From Bactrocera neohumeralis (lineage: Eukaryota; Arthropoda; Insecta; Diptera; Tephritidae), in contig NW_026089623.1 of the NCBI RefSeq assembly GCF_024586455.1, forward strand, positions 15,256,236 to 15,320,235: a stretch of DNA of 64,000 nt. The letters run 5' to 3'. A model generated the notes under the pieces. The model had not been told where the DNA came from. It made no database searches and saw only the letters and a program-made list of their open reading frames with translations. Every line of letters begins with the position of its first letter. The stretch's first letter is position 1. Both the position numbers and the translations under genes were made by a program. Positions 10,120 to 21,203 of the stretch are shown in pieces.

Positions 10120-11407
10120 TTAGAGGAAGTAAAATATACAGAGAGTAAAATGTACAGAGTTTAAGTACATAACGCCACTGGAAATATATACATACATATA
10201 TATATTATAAAGACATGATGCACCCTCCCTAAAATGGGGGTTTTCGAAAACAATTTCGGTGTCTTGTGATTTTTCTAAAACTTCTTCGAAGTCAAGGTCT
10301 GCAGCCACACCATTGTTCAGTAAAATGTTGTGAAGAATTGTACACGCGTAAATAATCAAAGACGCTTTTTCAGGGCTGTAATGAAGAATGCGGTGTTTTG
10401 AGAGGCACCGGAATCGTGACTTCAAAACACCAAAGGCTCTCTCAATGGTATTACGTGCTTTGGCGTGCAACTTATCGTAACGCACTTCCCTTGCATTTGA
10501 AGGTTCAGCGACTGGCGTTAACAGCCATGGTTCCAATGGGTATCCTTGGTCACCTAACAACCACGAATCACTTTGCATGTTATAGGTACTTGTGAGGTGC
10601 ATACGTGTTGGGGATGTGGTCCAAATACCAGAATCATGGCAAGACCCGGGATATCTCGCGTTGACAGCGGTGAACAGAAGTCGATGATCACAAACCTGCC
10701 AAAATGCAGATATATACACATGTATTAATAGAAAGATTGGTAAATAGTTTATATAATATAGAACATTACGTACTGCTTCTACATTAAGGCTGTAAAATCC
10801 TTTCCGGTTTATGAAAAGTGAGAGAGGAGTAGTGGCGTCTGTGCTTGAGTTTGAAACAATCCCAATGTGGGTACAATCGATTGCGCCGATTGTGCCCTTG
10901 ATCCCAAATTTCGTGTAAAATCTTTAAGAAAACATTTATTTATTTATTTATATTTATTTTTATTAATTTATCTTACCCCTTCTTTGTATCTGAAACATCC
11001 TGCGCGCTTGAAGGGAAATAAATTTCACTGCCCTTAACATCCACAATTAATTTCGAAATAAAGTGCAGAGCTCTAGACACAGAGGACTGACTCTAAGAGA
11101 GCATATAACTATTACCAACGCATTTTTGGTAAGAGCCATGCCCGTGAAAATACAAACACGCCAGGAAACGCAGATCAAATGATATACTCGACTTCTGCAC
11201 ATCATGCCGCACCAATTCACCAATAAGTACTTTACATAGCGATTTTGGGAATCGAAATGTATTTATAAATGTTGTGTCTTGCATAGTAAAAGAATCGCTT
11301 TTGTCTCGTAAACCTTTCAAAATATTCCTCTTGCCCCCCGATTCCTCCTCCTCAACAATTGCCGCATACACAAAGAACAGTTCCTCTATGCTAGTTATAA
11401 CACTCAA
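10120..11407 (-). pseudogene. PIF/Harbinger (HARBI1-like) transposase, three exons, one amber stop
   Basis: DDE transposase that would cut and paste the element. Reading the minus strand: exon 1 about 11407-10977 (helical N-terminal region, GSYQKCVG), donor GTAAG at 10976; exon 2 10921-10774 with the first catalytic Asp in GAIDCTHI; donor GTACGT at 10773; exon 3 10695-10120, entered after ACAG-type acceptor TTGGCAG, with VCDHRLLF, the second Asp in LLGDQGYPL and the Glu in NTIERAFGVLKSRF, then YSPEKASLIIYACTILHN. Phases match across both introns. One TAG at about 11093 interrupts exon 1; the frame continues past it as SQSSVSRALH. The last 35 or so residues, after NPHFREG, look like read-through. 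All three catalytic residues are kept, so inactivation looks recent. HARBI1-type identity is confident; a domesticated host gene is less likely because of the stop. Confidence 0.85.
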
Positions 11408-12354
11408 TTTTTTTTTATGTTAAATATTGATGTAAAACAAAACAAACACAGATGTTTTTGTATTGTGTTGGCTGCTTTCACACGTCACAGATATTTGTGA
11501 TAATAGTGAGCATTTGAGCTTTTGAATTTTCGCCAGCATAAGGTAAGCATCACTATAGTGAGAAAAATCACTATAGTGAGTGTGGTGATTTTTGTGAGGC
11601 CATGAGAATAGGGCTGTTAATCCAGATCGTATAATATAGAGAAGGTTCAACTACGGACAAGCATGTAAACTGTCAAGAGCCATGAATTTTCTATTAGTGG
11701 ATTTCACCACTTTTGGCTCGGCAGGAGAAATTTTAACAGAAATTAGTGAACAGTGCTGAGAATTCAATAAAAATTATGCTCAGAAATGTACATTGCTTTT
11801 ACAGACGCATAATGGCCTTTTGGCTTATATTTTTATACGTTTACATGCTATCATATCAATTGATATGAATATAATTTGGCGAATTTTTGTGAATTCATGC
11901 AAAATTGATAACATTATCATTAAATTATGCTATTTTGATGGTAATATTTGTAGTTAATGTCAAAATAAAAACTACTTTTTAAATATTTCTTATCTTGGAT
12001 AATATTATATAATGTCGTATACATGTATATAGGCTATATATATGAAATATTATCGTAATATTCTAAAAACATAATATATTACAATAATAATATATGTAAA
12101 TCTATCCTGCAGATATGTACATATGTATGCAAGTACAAATCAATATTATCATTCATCAGCAATATAAAAAGGGCGCGCTTCTCTGTATTTACGTACACAA
12201 ATATGTATGTATGTATGCGCGTATGACATTCTCACACAAATAATATATGCGTACGCATGTAAATCAAAAAATACAAACATTCTTCTGGAAAAACAACAAT
12301 AGTCTCAAAAATCATCATACATACTTACAATATGAGTACACATGTAAATATGTG
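11408..12354. other. Upstream region of transposase, AT-rich, palindromic CACTATAGTG motifs
   Basis: TCACTATAGTGA-type palindromes occur twice at about 11552-11580. The 17-mer ATTAGTGGATTTCACCA at about 11693 recurs inverted near 16771-16790. No coding frame recognised. One Harbinger terminus is expected here, but I could not fix it. Confidence 0.4.
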
Positions 12355-13283
12355 CGTATGACATTCCCACACAAACAATGCATACACAATCTACATACTT
12401 ACATACGTTCACATGTGGATATGTCACCCGCAAAAATTACAAATATTGTTCTAAAAAAACAACAATCGTTTGAAAAAGCATCAGAAACCAATATGGCAGC
12501 CAAATTGCCGACGTCAAAATTTATAGCAAATTACCCAACAACAAAATTTTCATTCATGAACGTAAACGTACTTTCAAAAAGCATATTCTAAAAGCGTCTT
12601 TTCGCGACGATTTCAAAAGCTAAAAATCATAAATTGAATATATTCTGAAATTTTATGGAAGGAAAAAGTGACAACTCCGCAAATATATATGTATATAGAA
12701 TAAAATTGCCAACATAGTTTATTTGTCGATTTTCAAGTCGAGAAATATTTCAAAGAAAATATTCAATATTCCTCTGATTTATGTGTACAGTCAATCCCGG
12801 TTAAGTAGTACTCCGCTTAAATGAAAATCAAATTCCGCCCTCATCACTCTTAACAGCCTATATTATATCTTGCTGCAACTCACGGTTTTTGTTTTTTTTT
12901 GAAATACATGGAAATTATTGTTTTAAGTACCACTCGCTTATGTACCATATTATATTTTGATTTTAAACTAACTACAAATATATGTATCTTTGAATGTGGC
13001 ACATAACCAGGATTGACTGTATTTGTCAAGGAATGTAAAAAATATTTTGTAATTCTGAAATATTTTTACGCAGCTGCGTCGATATGTAAGCAAGCACACA
13101 CACAAACATACATATTTACGCTGGTTTGTAGGCGAAGCTGTACAGCGGCAAGGAAAACGGTGACAATCGGCGGCCATTCGTTTATTTTTCTCGGCACAGC
13201 TGGGATTTTCTACCAACAACACAATGTTTGACTTTTTAATAAAACGTGAAGTTCGGCAATTGGTTGTCTGTGACAACGGAGTT
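12355..13283 (-). repeat. Right arm of diverged inverted repeat
   Basis: Inverted counterpart of 5997-6600. It also holds a local duplication: the block around 12265-12320 resembles 12420-12480 (ACAAACATT..., ACAACAATnGT). The pogo-like MITE at 12788-13019 interrupts it. Confidence 0.65.
12788..13019. mobile_element. Pogo/Tigger-like MITE (232 bp)
   Basis: Ends CAGTCAATCCCGGTTAAGT and, inverted, CAGTCAATCCTGGTTATGT (17 of 19 identical). TA lies on both sides (12786-12787, 13020-13021). The CAGT start plus TA target fits pogo-type Tc1/mariner relatives. The left arm at about 6165 is the paralogous empty site (TTGACAAATA continuing without the insert). Confidence 0.8.
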
Positions 13284-13429
13284 TTTGTATGAAACAATGG
13301 GTGTATATATTTACACACAAATTGGTGTGTAGACAAATTAACAAACTTTATGCGAATGATTCTTTCAAATTTGTTTACGTGCACACAAATTTACACATGT
13401 GCATACATACATACATATGTATGCGAGGG

Positions 13430-16044
13430 GCTCATCACACATCATCTGTCGTCGCTTGCAAATCTTGATCTTATACTCCTTGACAACGGACACAAGCCAA
13501 CATTTATGAAAGGAAGAGGGTCATCGTATATTGATCTTACTTTCGCAAGATCGTCGATAGCAACGAAAACCGCATGGAGAGTTTCAGACATCTATACACA
13601 TAGTGACCATCAATCCATAATCTTTGATATCAATACACAGAATAAGCAAACCTCTGGTATTTTCGCACCTAAAAACATAATAAGACGCTGGAAAACAAAA
13701 GCCTGTGATACAGAAATGCTCGAATACGCCATAAGCCAAGTAAAAGAGGATCTACGGGAACGCTCGGAAGCAGATAAAGCACATCACAAAATCACTTGTA
13801 ACGGTAGCCGATGTCACGATGCCACGAAGAAAAGACGGAAGAAACAAAGCCCCGGTATACTGGTGGTCTGAAGAAATTGCGCAACTGAGAGCTGAATGTC
13901 TAAAGTTTCGACGTAGACAGCAACGTGCTAGAGGAAGAGGTGACTTCGCAGAACTTCTTATAAACTTTCGGAAAAAAAGGAAAGAACTGCATAAGGCCAT
14001 AGCCAACAGCAAAAGAAATGCCTTTAATCAACTTATCTCAGAGGTAGATAACGACCCTTGGGAAAAAGCCTACCGAATTGTAATGCAAAGAATAGGTAGA
14101 TAAAGAAAACCACCTATATCTCCCGCAATTTTACGTAAGATAGTCCATAGTTTATTCCCAAGATGCGAACCTATGCAAGTGCCGATTTTCCAAATTCATC
14201 TGGATGAAATCGATGAAGTGTCCCACGAAGAAATACAAAAGGCGGTGAAAAGAATCAAGATTGGCAAAGCAATCGGCCCGGACGGAATACCCAACCTCGT
14301 AACTAAGCGTATCATCCAAAGAAAGCCAACATTGTTCCAAAACGCATACACAAGCTGCTTGAAGGAAGGGATCTTTCCCAAATGTTGGAAGCGTCAACGC
14401 CTCGTTCTTCTGCCCAAAGGTGATAAGCCTCCAGAAGAACCCTCGTCATATCGGCCCTTATGAATGCTAGATACGGCTGGAAAAGTTTTCGAAACAATTA
14501 TTTGTAAGCGGCTAGAGAAATATACTGAAGGAGACTCTGGGTTGAACCCAATGCAGTTCGGTTTCCGGAAAGGACGTAGCACAGTGGATGCGATAAATGC
14601 GGTTACCAAAATAGCGGGAAAAGCACTGGAAGGGAGTAGTTGGCGTTGGGGTGACAAAGAGTACTGCGTTGTCATCAACCTGGATATAAAAAACGCCTTC
14701 AACTCAGCGAACTGGGATCTAATTATTAGATCTCTGGTAGAGTTAAAGGTCCCGGACTACCTTATCCTAATTGTGGCAAGTTACTTTGAAAACAGAGTAT
14801 TAGTGTACGATACAGAATATGAACCTGAAACATATAAAGTAACAGGCGGCGTTTCGCAAGGGTCAGTCCTCGGCCCTGTACTCTGAAACGTGATGTACAA
14901 CGGAATCCTGAGAGTCGCGGTGCCTGAGGTGGTAAAAATAGTAGGATACGCGGACGACATTGCGGTCGTAGTAGTAGCGAAAATCCTAGACGAAGCTAGA
15001 AACAAGTGTACTGTAAGCATTAACAATATTAAAAAATGGCTCGAGACAGCTGGCTTACATCTAGCTGCACACAAAACAGATGTGGTTTTAATGAGCAGCC
15101 GAAAAACAGTGGAATCAATGGAGTTATGTATTGATGGGCACACCATAAAGTCAAGCCCACATCTCAAATATCTTGGAGTAATCCTAGATCACAGACTCTC
15201 ATTCAAGCAGCACCTAATGGCCACACACATCAAAGCGGCGTGATCTGTGTCGGCAATAGCAAGAATAATGCCCAATATGCGAGGCCCCAGACAACTAGTC
15301 AGAAAGTTGCTGACAAGCGTTAGTAGCTCCATCATTCTGTACGCGGCGCCAATTTGGATATCTGCTATTAGACATAGCTCGTATATGAGAGGAGTTGCTT
15401 CGGTACACAGACTGGCGTCACTGAGGACTTGCTGTGCATTCAGAACAGTATCGGATGATGCAATCCATGTTATATCGGGAAGACTCCCCTTAGACATAGC
15501 AGCTGAGCGTTGCTCATCAGTCCGAGATATGAGGGCTAACATATCACCCAACCAATATAGACAAGAACTGATAAAAATCGACGCGAAATGCCTCCGGAAG
15601 TGGCAGGAGAGATGGAAGAACTCAACAAAGGGAAGGTGGATCCACTCTCTGATACCCAATGTTAGAGAATGGGTTACGCGGGATCATTGGGAGGTGAACT
15701 ACTACCTTACGCAGTTTCTATCTGGCCACGGCTGCTTCAGAAGCTATCTGCATAAATTCAAGCATGTGGAATCTCCTCTCTGCATGCACTGCGAAAATTA
15801 TATTGAAACAGCAGACCACGTACTGGTGGAATGTGTCCGCTTCCAAAAGGAAAGGCAAATACTTTCCGATAAACTAGGAGAGCCCCTACCCATACGTTCA
15901 AGGGACGTAGTAAGTTGTATGCTAACTTCCCATCTAGCATGGGATATTGTATGTGGGATAATAGCGTATATTATGCAAAGGGTTGGAGAAGACGAAATCG
16001 CTGTTAGACTGAGAGTGCAGTCCCGAGATGCTGCAAACCTATGA
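13430..16044 (+). pseudogene. R1-like ORF2: endonuclease end, reverse transcriptase, C-terminal zinc knuckle
   Basis: Endonuclease C-terminus: LANLDLILLDNGHKPTF, IDLTF, SDIYTHSDHQSIIF. A frameshift near 13780-13800 moves to frame 1, which then runs to 16044 with four in-frame stops: TAA 14101, TGA 14461, TGA 14884 and TGA 15241. The last three look like point changes. RT motifs: IGPDGIP, YRPL, FGFRKGRSTVDAI, LDIKNAFNSANW, GVSQGSVLGPVL, YADDIAVVV near 14946 and LKYLGVILD. Tail: GHGCFRSYLHKF then CMHC...H....C, characteristic of R1-type elements. The protein would copy element RNA at a nick. The breaks are few and scattered, so the copy decayed by point mutation rather than rearrangement. Confidence 0.85.
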
Positions 16045-16282
16045 CACAATAAGAAAATATATATAAAGTAGCTGTTATATACATAAACAATACCTGCTCT
16101 GCGAAGGAAAGCCTACAGGCAGTTCCGCAGGGAAACACAGGTCTGTGGGCAAGGGGGTGCTTTAGCACATATGCCCTGTTTGCGAATCGGGCATAATTGC
16201 TGGTACGGGCCAACAATATCTTTTGAAGATTTACACTCACCTTTGGCGTATCCATAAAAAAAAAACAAAAAAAAAAAAAACA
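13430..16282 (+). mobile_element. R1-clade LINE, 5'-truncated, with poly-A tail
   Basis: Begins inside the endonuclease immediately after a CATACATACATATGTATG tract and ends in a long A-run at about 16253-16282, followed by another CATATGTATG tract. The 3' UTR is about 200 bp. There is no RNase H domain. Truncation at the 5' end is typical of target-primed insertion. Its ORF is described separately. Confidence 0.8.
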
Positions 16283-16938
16283 ACAACATATGTATGTGAA
16301 TATGTGAACATTATGCGTATGGTTTTATAAAATCTTTTTACATGCTTACATATGTGAGTCTGTGCGACGGCATAGTCTTTTAAAACGTTATCAAAACTTT
16401 TAATGACCAACTCAAACAAATACATAAATGTGTATATAACACCATATAATAACTTAACAAAACTTTATTAATTATAATTATATTAATTATAAAATTTAGG
16501 TAATTATACAAATATGATTAATAGAATTCATCATTAAATATGTCAAATTGCACATATGTATGTACATGAATACTTATGTGCTTTGATATCAAATATGTAC
16601 ATATGTATGTATGTATATCTTTCATAATATCTATAAATGATATCCATAATCGTTTGCGCATTGTAAACACGCGAATCCGTAAGCGTACATTTCTAAACAT
16701 TGAAATTAGCATCACTTTTCTCATTTAACCTCATGTTAAATATTGGTGAAATCCGCTAATAATATTTTTGTGGTGAAATCCACTAATAGAAACCTCAACC
16801 CTCCAAAAAGAGTAACGTTTTGACAATCGGCACACCATGAACCTTCTTTATAAATGTACGTTCTCTGGTTAATCTCACTAATTGTTAAAGTATAGGAAAC
16901 AGAAATATTACAACATAGGATATATACATACATAATAG
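16283..16938. other. AT-rich spacer with CATATGTATG microsatellites
   Basis: Microsatellite tracts near 16285, 16555 and 16595. The phrase GTGGTGAAATCCACTAATAG at 16771 is an inverted partner of about 11690-11710. No gene seen. Confidence 0.45.
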
Positions 16939-17522
16939 CCCGAACAGACAAGAAAAATTAATGCCGATTAAGAAACGCTAATGCGCATTGAAATTTTGTG
17001 ATGACAGACGGCAGAATTATGCATTTAGACAGCTGATTCTGAGATTTGTTTATTCACAAAAAAAAAAAAATTGGTATTTTTGCAAAATCAGTATGAATAA
17101 AACCAAAAAATTCGTTTATTATTATTAATTACTTTAAAAATAAAGAGCAATTAAACGCAATACTTGATTGTAACGCGAAAAAAGTGTGCGAAAAAGTTAG
17201 GAATACTGGAAAAATGGATAGCAAACTGTGCGTTGTTAACTTTCTACAACTTAACTATAGTTGCACATAATTTAATTAGCAATATAAAAACTGTTTACAT
17301 CTGTTGCTTTAAACGCAAAGAAGGCGGCAGATTTCAAGCGACATCTGTCAAACAATAGCAAAAACTGGTAATTTTTGGGCATTGGTGCTTAATCAAATTT
17401 AGTAAATTCAGCTAAATACACGTAATTTTTGTGCATTACTAGTTCGCATTAACATGGGTTAAATTTGCAAGATAATGCAAATTAATCCCGCTAATGCAAT
17501 TTAGCGCTATCGTCTGTCAGGG
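16939..17522. mobile_element. MITE with CCCTGACAGACGA-type ends, copy 1 (584 bp)
   Basis: The right end reads CGTCTGTCAGGG; the left end is a diverged CCCGAACAGAC. Subterminal blocks (AACGCTAATGC, GACAGCTGAT, GGATAGCAAACTGTGCGTTG, CCTGCTAATGC-like) recur in the same order in the copy at 57935-58375. Non-coding. I could not identify a reliable target duplication, so the superfamily is open. Confidence 0.7.
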
Positions 17523-17548
17523 ATATAACACTACATACTATATGTCAG

Positions 17549-17855
17549 GAGAAATGTTTTCGAGATTTTCGCATATAATTTTCAAATATTAGCAAATTAA
17601 AGGGCGTAATTTTTCAATGTTATATGAATTTTGTGGTTGAATGCCACACTGATATTTTTCATTCTATTTTTGGATGAGTTTTTCTATGTCTCGTTTACTA
17701 TTGTTTTAATAATAATGAGAAATGTTTTCGAGATTTTCGCAAATAATTTTCAAATATTAGCAAATTAAAGGGCGTAATTTTTCTATGTTACTGATATTTT
17801 TCATTCTATTTTTGGACGAGTTTTTCTATGTCACGTTTACTATTGTTTTAATAAC
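17549..17855. repeat. Tandem duplication, units of 168 and 139 bp
   Basis: Unit 1 17549-17716 and unit 2 17717-17855 share GAGAAATGTTTTCGAGATTT, AGGGCGTAATTTTTC and GAGTTTTTCTATGTC. Unit 2 lacks about 30 bp present in unit 1 and has a few substitutions. Confidence 0.8.
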
Positions 17856-19421
17856 ACTGTGGATATAAACAGAAAACAAAAGGCGACTTAAATTCTGCTA
17901 CGATGGAAGTGTGAGTTAAACTATGGCTTGCAGAGACTGATAGTAATATTGGCAGGTTTGAAATGTATCGATTATCTGTCTATCAGAAAAATTTCATTTT
18001 ACTCAAAATCGATTATATTTATTGTCGTATGTGTAGTAATTTTTTTGTGAAGCTGGTAGAAAAGTCGCCATTTTGCTAAGTATGTGAAGAGTTCATAGAT
18101 GCACACGAACTTTTTTATTTTAAGTAAAAATAGAAAACTTGTGTGGGCCGACGACATCCTAAGTTGATCGTTAGTGAACGTTGATCTTAATAGTGTAAGG
18201 GGGTAAACAATGAAAAAAAGTGCAAGGTGTGTTTTACAATGGAATATCACTAATGATGTATCAATTTATATACGAAATTGTTTAATGGTGAATTTTAAAA
18301 CGATAATATACATGCCTTATATGCTTTGATCTGATGAAAGATTTGATCTGTTTAGTAGTCCATCTTATGTTATAAAAGTATTTGCTTATATTAATACTAC
18401 AGAATTATATATTACAATAATAAATACATAAATAACTTCTAAAATATGAAAATGGGAAATTGCAATGGTATTTGAGAATACCATCATTAAGAACTTTGAA
18501 TGCTTTTTCTTGTCAGTATAATTTAATTTTTTTTTTGAACTATAGGGTATAGAAGTCGTTGTCAAGGTCAGCAGAGAATTATAGAAAAATTAATGGGTGA
18601 AATTTTTTCATACAATAAAATGGTACCAAGCAATCAAAAAGAGTCTTACTATACGTTGTAAAAGGAATGAAAATAAACAAAAACATGATTATTCGGGGCT
18701 GGACTTTAGAATAGCATCGCCCGATTTCGGGTATATGGGTATCTACGGATAAGGATTAAAAAAATATATAAGTACATATAGTAGACGCTCACTATAAGTT
18801 TTTGACATATTTGCATTTAAAGTTCAAATTTTCAGCTATTTCAAGTGCGTGTTCCTGTTATTTATAATGAATTTTGCACATACATATATTTTTAGTGTTA
18901 TATCTACTAACTTTTCCATAGTTCAGTTCTACCCATTTGTTTTGTTCTTAAAAAGTAACTTCAATTCCATATTTAGCTTTCTTTGAAAGCCATTTATTCA
19001 TAAGTTACGAAAATGGTTACAACCAAGCAAAAACGAAGTGTTACAATATTTTGTAAACGAATAAAAAATTAAAAAAAAATATACCGTCAATATAAAATTC
19101 TTTATCGTGTAGTGAGTAGTGTAAAATCTTTCAGAAGGTCGCCACGCTAAAAGAAGTTCAACGCGAAAGGACTGAAAACGTCTAGGTTGGTCCGACCAGG
19201 GTATTTTATTTTTGAAACATGGTCGAATGTTGTTCGAAACAAAAAACTACAAACACCTCGGGGCTGTGGTCTAGGATAGCATCTCAGATCAAGTATATAC
19301 ATATATATATATATATAGAGTTGCAGCACAATTCCGGGCACGATTCCGATTACTTTGGCGGAGGGGTAAAAAAAAAATTCCGTATATATGTGCGGATAGG
19401 GGAGCTTCTCCACAGAAGAAA
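17856..19421. other. AT-rich spacer with foldback-family end fragments
   Basis: GGCTGGACTTTAG at about 18700 and CTGTGGTCTAGGATAGCATC at about 19264 resemble termini of the foldback family seen at 23.9 and 32.4 kb. The block 19085-19200 (TCGTGTAGTGAGTAGTGTAA, then TCTTTCAGAA) recurs at 24620-24780 and 35640-35760. No gene seen. Confidence 0.45.
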
Positions 19422-20566
19422 TAGGGAAATGTTTAGTTTAGTATATCATTTTGAAGAGGTTTTGCGCAAAGGGGGAGGGGGCTGGCTACCCCCCTCATTT
19501 GAAAGGTATTGAATGGAGCTTTTGAATAATACCACCCTTCCCCCTCTAGGACTACGGGGGGCTCTAGGGCAGCCTCCTGAAAATGGTGTAAAATCGCAGT
19601 TTTTCCATACAATTTTCACAAATTATTATAAAATGTAGGTATTTTTACGCATAGAGTGACTCTATGTTTATTATTTTTATTATTTCAATGCATTAAAGTG
19701 GAAATCCAATTTATTTAAATAATAAAAACACTGAAAATTAAAAATTGTATATGTATCGGTAATACCAAGATAACCCAACCAACCATTTATACAAAACCCT
19801 GAAAAGTGGGCAATATATTACGTCTATATAACGAAAATTTTGAATAAAAAATCGCGCGATTTTCATTATAATATATTACATTGAAACAAGCGCCGCAGGC
19901 GAAAATTTGGAATAAAAAATCGCGCGATTTTTTATTCAAAATTTTCATTATATTTTCAGTATGATATATTACATTGAAACAAGCGCCGCAGGTTTTTTAT
20001 TCCAAATTTTCGTTATATGGACGTATTCTGTTAATACTTTCAACCTTCGATCCGAAACGAGTCCTATGTAAAGTAACCCAAATGTATATAAGACCTACCA
20101 TTTTGATTGGTTGGGTTATTACTGTCTTCCTTTTGTGCTTATTTTCTTCGTCGTTTGACAGTTCATATTCAGTAATTTTGCTTACATTTCAAGGAACAGT
20201 ATAACACGTAATTGAAAGCTGTTTTATTTATTAAATTGTACATAAAATTGCAACTTAAAATTCATAATTTATCATTAATTCAATGAAATATTTTGCAAAG
20301 AATGTATGTGTGTTAAATTGGTTAAATTTTTTGCAAGCAGTGCAACAAAAACTTCAAAAGAAGAGAGCCATTGTTTGAGCAAATGTGAAAATGTGCGTTT
20401 TTTGCTTACTTATATCTAAAAAACAAATTAACTTTTAACAATAAATTTATATTTAAACCAAAGTTTAATTCATTGGCTATCCGTGCTATATAAATTTAAA
20501 AAAATCCGTGCACGCATTTAAGAGGAATAAGCAGTGAAAATGATAAAATAAAGTAAACCCAACCCA
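19422..20566 (+). repeat. Left arm of giant inverted repeat (about 1.15 kb)
   Basis: Sequence from GGGAAATGTTTAGTTTAGTA to AAGTAAACCCAACCCA is found inverted at 21204-22372 with few differences, including the G-rich block, CATAGAGTGACTCTATG, GATCCGAAACGAGTCC and TGCGTGCACGG-type blocks. No transposase lies between the arms. Confidence 0.9.
19835..20030. repeat. Cluster of CGCGCG-centred palindromes, left arm
   Basis: AAAAATCGCGCGATTTTT-type palindromes alternate with GAAACAAGCGCCGCAGG blocks. The same module, arranged a little differently, is at 21757-21960, so the two arms have rearranged internally. Confidence 0.85.
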
Positions 20567-21203
20567 AGAAATATCCAAAAATATAAAAATTACTTTTATT
20601 TTTTAAAATATTCACGATTAAATGTTCAAAAATTTGCACTAATAACACATGGTATTTCTCTATGTTACAATAAATTTTTTCACGTTTTGCACTCTGTATA
20701 TTTAAATATACACTCTAAACATTGAAATAAGTTCACTTTTATTTTGCTTTATTTTACCTAAATTTATTAATTTAAACTTCACTTAGCACAGTCATCGTTG
20801 AAAAGGTTTGATTGTTTATAGTTATGAGGGAAACGAGCCTTGCGACATCTTAAACAGCAAATATGTAGGATTTTTAACAATTTTTCTTTGTTTGTTTTTT
20901 CGCGTGATTCTTTTTTCTATATTAACTATACTGAAGTACTTTTGCGTAGTACTCCTTTCTGCTTTGGCCGCCTTCGCCCGCGCTTTTAAAAAATAACCCT
21001 GGTCGAGCGAATACCCGGGGTGACTGAAGTACTTTCGCATAGTACTTTTTTCTGCGTTAAAATAAAAAAAAATATATTGAGTTTCGTTTCAAAGTGGTTA
21101 TATTTTTTGGTTATCTTGCACTGATATTGAAACAAAATTTGAGTTTTCGTTATAAAATGGTTAAATTTTGTTTATTATATCTGTTAGCGCTTTCCATTTA
21201 TTT
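20567..21203. other. Spacer between the arms (637 bp)
   Basis: Contains a diverged satellite unit near 20950-21035 (GGCCGCCTTCGCCCGCGC, AATAACCCTGG) flanked by two similar short blocks (CTGAAGTACTTTnGC). The left half, 20585-20935, is repeated at 25085-25435. No open frame with a known motif. Confidence 0.7.
20585..20935. repeat. Interspersed repeat, copy 1 (direct copy at 25085)
   Basis: Shares CGATTAAAnnTTCAAAAATTTG, CACTCTAAACATTGAAATAA, CATCGTTGAAAAGGTT and GGATTCTTTTTTCTATATT-like blocks, in order, with 25085-25435. Confidence 0.8.

Noticed and set aside
12968..13384. 138-codon minus-strand frame across the right arm
   Set aside because: Crosses the pogo-like MITE boundary at 13019, so it is not a conserved gene.
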